Positions 6,840-8,368 of a stretch of 8,368 bases of DNA are shown here, piece by piece (the stretch's first letter is position 1; each line of letters starts with the position of its first letter). This stretch comes from Chitinophagaceae bacterium (GTDB taxonomy: Bacteria > Bacteroidota > Bacteroidia > Chitinophagales > Chitinophagaceae). The notes under the pieces were generated by a model. That model was not told the origin of the DNA, did not search any database, and worked only from the letters and a program-made list of their open reading frames with translations. The stretch is from the NCBI GenBank assembly GCA_025455245.1, contig JALOMX010000071.1, positions 1 to 8,368 on the forward strand. The letters run 5' to 3'. The position numbers and the translations under genes were made by a program.

Positions 6840-6855
6840 ATCGTAATAATACGAT
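6840..6855. promoter_or_regulatory. Probable ArsR operator 2, between arsR and arsM
   Basis: ATCGTAATAATACGAT is a palindrome with perfect 6-bp arms (ATCGTA/TACGAT) around ATAA. It has the same length and 14 of 16 bases in common with the site before arsR (6462-6477), including ATCGTAATA. It ends 19 bp before the arsM ATG. The match implies that ArsR binds here too, either to repress a separate arsM promoter or to tune read-through. I see no clear -7 box next to it. Confidence 0.72.
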
Positions 6856-6874
6856 TAGTAAAATATCACATCTT

Positions 6875-7720
6875 ATGCAAACAGAAAATGAACTCAAAGA
6901 AATCGTCCGGCAGAAGTACAGCGAAATTGCCCTTCAGGATAAGGAAACCAATCAGGCAAGCTGCTGCGGTGCCGGCGGATGCAGTACCGAAGTATATAAT
7001 ATAATGAGCGACGACTATTCAGAACTTGAGGGATACAATCCCGATGCCGACCTTGGATTGGGCTGCGGGCTTCCTACTCAATTTGCCCAAATAAAAAAAG
7101 GCGATATTGTTATTGATCTTGGAAGCGGCGCCGGAAACGACTGTTTTATTGCAAGGCACGAAACAGGCGAAACCGGCAAAGTGATCGGTATAGATTTTAC
7201 ACCTGCCATGATTGAAAAAGCAAGGACTAATGCCGCCAAAAGAGGATTCACCAATGTTGAATTCAGACAAGGCGATATTGAAGACATGCCGGTAGGTGGT
7301 AATGTAGCCGATGTCGTAGTCAGCAATTGTGTTCTGAACCTGGTACCCAATAAAAAAGCAGTGTTCAAAGAAATATACAGGGTATTGAAACCCGGTGGGC
7401 ATTTCAGCATTTCGGATATAGTACTGAAGGGTCAACTGCCTGCGGGACTGCAACAGGATGCCGAAATGTACGCAGGTTGCGTGGCAGGCGCCATTCAAAA
7501 AAATGATTATCTCGGCATGATACATGCAACCGGTTTTCAGGATGTTACCATTCAAAAAGATAAAGCCATCATCATACCCGATGATATACTGGCAAGCTAC
7601 CTGAATGAACAGGAATTGTCCGCTTTTAAAACAGGGGAAACCGGCATCAGGAGCATCACTGTTTTTGCACGCAAGCCTTTGGAAGAAAAATGCTGTCCTC
7701 CGGGGGCAGGTTGTTGTTAA
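6875..7720 (+). CDS. arsM: Arsenite S-adenosylmethionine methyltransferase
   Basis: A class I SAM-dependent methyltransferase (281 aa) that converts As(III) in the cytosol to methylated arsenicals. The SAM-binding motif I is VIDLGSGAGND (79-89), the acidic end of strand 2 is D107 in IGIDFTPAM, and GDIEDMP (133-139) follows. The three arsenic-binding cysteines known in the ArsM family are represented by Cys64 (GLGCGLP), Cys152 (SNCVLNL) and Cys202 (YAGCVAGA). An extra N-terminal cluster SCCGAGGC (29-36) and a C-terminal CCPPGAGCC (273-281) add cysteines. The frame is open up to a TTG at 6812, but the ATG at 6875 gives the normal N-terminus (MQTENELKEIV) and leaves room for the operator at 6840-6855. 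acr3 begins 105 bp downstream on the same strand. Confidence 0.95.
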   Translation: MQTENELKEIVRQKYSEIALQDKETNQASCCGAGGCSTEVYNIMSDDYSELEGYNPDADLGLGCGLPTQFAQIKKGDIVIDLGSGAGNDCFIARHETGETGKVIGIDFTPAMIEKARTNAAKRGFTNVEFRQGDIEDMPVGGNVADVVVSNCVLNLVPNKKAVFKEIYRVLKPGGHFSISDIVLKGQLPAGLQQDAEMYAGCVAGAIQKNDYLGMIHATGFQDVTIQKDKAIIIPDDILASYLNEQELSAFKTGETGIRSITVFARKPLEEKCCPPGAGCC

Positions 7721-7738
7721 GGGAAAAATATCAATGGA

Positions 7739-7805
7739 CAAATTCCAAATACCAAGAAATACGGGGTACAACTGTTTGGAATTTGGAATTTAATAATTTG
7801 GAATT
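7739..7805. repeat. Inverted and direct TTTGGAATT repeats between arsM and acr3
   Basis: CAAATTCCAAA (7739-7749) is the exact reverse complement of TTTGGAATTTG (7775-7785), giving an 11-bp stem with a 25-base loop. The unit TTTGGAATT then recurs directly at 7775-7783, 7782-7790 and 7797-7805. The block fills most of the 105-bp spacer. It could be a remnant of a dispersed intergenic repeat, a hairpin that weakens read-through from arsM into acr3, or a simple AT-rich repeat expansion. There is no U-run right after the stem, so a classical terminator is not supported. Confidence 0.6.
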
Positions 7806-7825
7806 TAAACATCCAAAATATAAAT

Positions 7826-8368
7826 ATGCCAACAAACGACTGTGCACCTGCTCACGAACGTAAAAAGCTTAGCTTCCTTGACCGTTACCTCACGCTGTGG
7901 ATTTTTCTTGCAATGGGTTTAGGGGTTGGCCTGGGATATTTTTTGCCTGAATCTTCCGGTTTCATCAATTCCTTTTCAAGCGGAACCACCAATATACCGC
8001 TTGCCATAGGACTGATACTGATGATGTACCCTCCATTGGCCAAGGTAAAATACGAGCAAATGGGCAAGGTATTTACCAACGTCAAGGTGTTAGGCGTATC
8101 CTTGTTGCTCAACTGGATCATTGGCCCTATCCTGATGTTTGTATTAGCCATTACCTTTCTTCGGGATTATCCGGAATATATGATGGGGCTGATCCTCATT
8201 GGTATTGCGCGCTGTATAGCCATGGTGATCGTATGGAATGAACTGGCCGAAGGAAGCCGTGAATATGCAGCAGGGCTCGTTGCGCTCAACAGCATATTCC
8301 AGGTGCTTTTGTACAGTGTGTATGCATGGGTATTTATTACCATACTTCCACCGCTATTTGGGTTAAAA
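7826..8368 (+). CDS. acr3: ACR3-family arsenite efflux permease, 3' end outside window
   Basis: The N-terminal 181 residues of an inner-membrane arsenite exporter of the ACR3 (BASS superfamily) type. From the ATG at 7826, a short polar Lys/Arg-containing tail ([11 protein letters not shown]) leads into hydrophobic helices. These include the first helix [16 protein letters not shown], the segment [31 protein letters not shown], and the hallmark [18 protein letters not shown] with Cys130, which corresponds to the family's essential helix-4 cysteine. Full-length members have about 350 residues, so roughly half is missing. Together with ArsR and ArsM it completes sensing, methylation and export of As(III). 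No ArsR palindrome is seen directly upstream, so it probably depends on read-through from the operator-controlled promoters or on an unrecognised promoter in the repeat-filled spacer. Confidence 0.95.
   Translation, partial: MPTNDCAPAHERKKLSFLDRYLTLWIFLAMGLGVGLGYFLPESSGFINSFSSGTTNIPLAIGLILMMYPPLAKVKYEQMGKVFTNVKVLGVSLLLNWIIGPILMFVLAITFLRDYPEYMMGLILIGIARCIAMVIVWNELAEGSREYAAGLVALNSIFQVLLYSVYAWVFITILPPLFGLK

Noticed and set aside
7019..7771. A 250-codon minus-strand frame opposite arsM
   Set aside because: It is antisense to an intact ArsM with all motifs; the translation is low-information and rich in Phe/Ile, typical of a shadow frame.

Overview
The window looks like chromosomal DNA of a Bacteroidota member, probably of the Chitinophagaceae/Cytophagales/Sphingobacteriales type. 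This rests on moderate GC with AT-rich spacers, genes that mostly lack a clear Shine-Dalgarno, TAnnTTTG-like -7 boxes directly before start codons, and protein sequences typical of that phylum. No rRNA, tRNA, CRISPR array, transposase or phage gene is visible.

Left part (1-3793, minus strand): a large secreted protein of unknown function (741 aa from the preferred start) is followed 37 bp downstream by an MsbA-like ABC exporter whose 3' end lies outside the window. The C-terminal ~160 residues of the unknown protein have a strand/helix/strand layout with His-x-x-His and Ser-Cys-Gly. This resembles a reduced caspase-like (clan CD) peptidase core and is the least explained protein here.

Middle (3794-6402): a plus-strand two-component pair follows, an OmpR/PhoB-type response regulator and then a histidine kinase with two closely spaced membrane helices and no extracytoplasmic sensor domain. 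The ~190 bp between them can fold as a nested set of hairpins. The pair converges on a minus-strand PAP2 membrane phosphatase.

Right part (6489-8368, plus strand): an arsenic resistance module, arsR - arsM - acr3, with acr3 truncated by the window end. ArsR is the As(III)-responsive repressor, ArsM methylates As(III) with S-adenosylmethionine, and Acr3 exports arsenite. Two closely related 16-bp palindromes, one before arsR and one between arsR and arsM, are very likely ArsR operators, so arsM probably has its own regulated promoter. A small AT-rich spacer with inverted and direct TTTGGAATT repeats separates arsM from acr3.

The arsenic module is a known system. The points most worth following up are the secreted caspase-like candidate and the duplicated operator.
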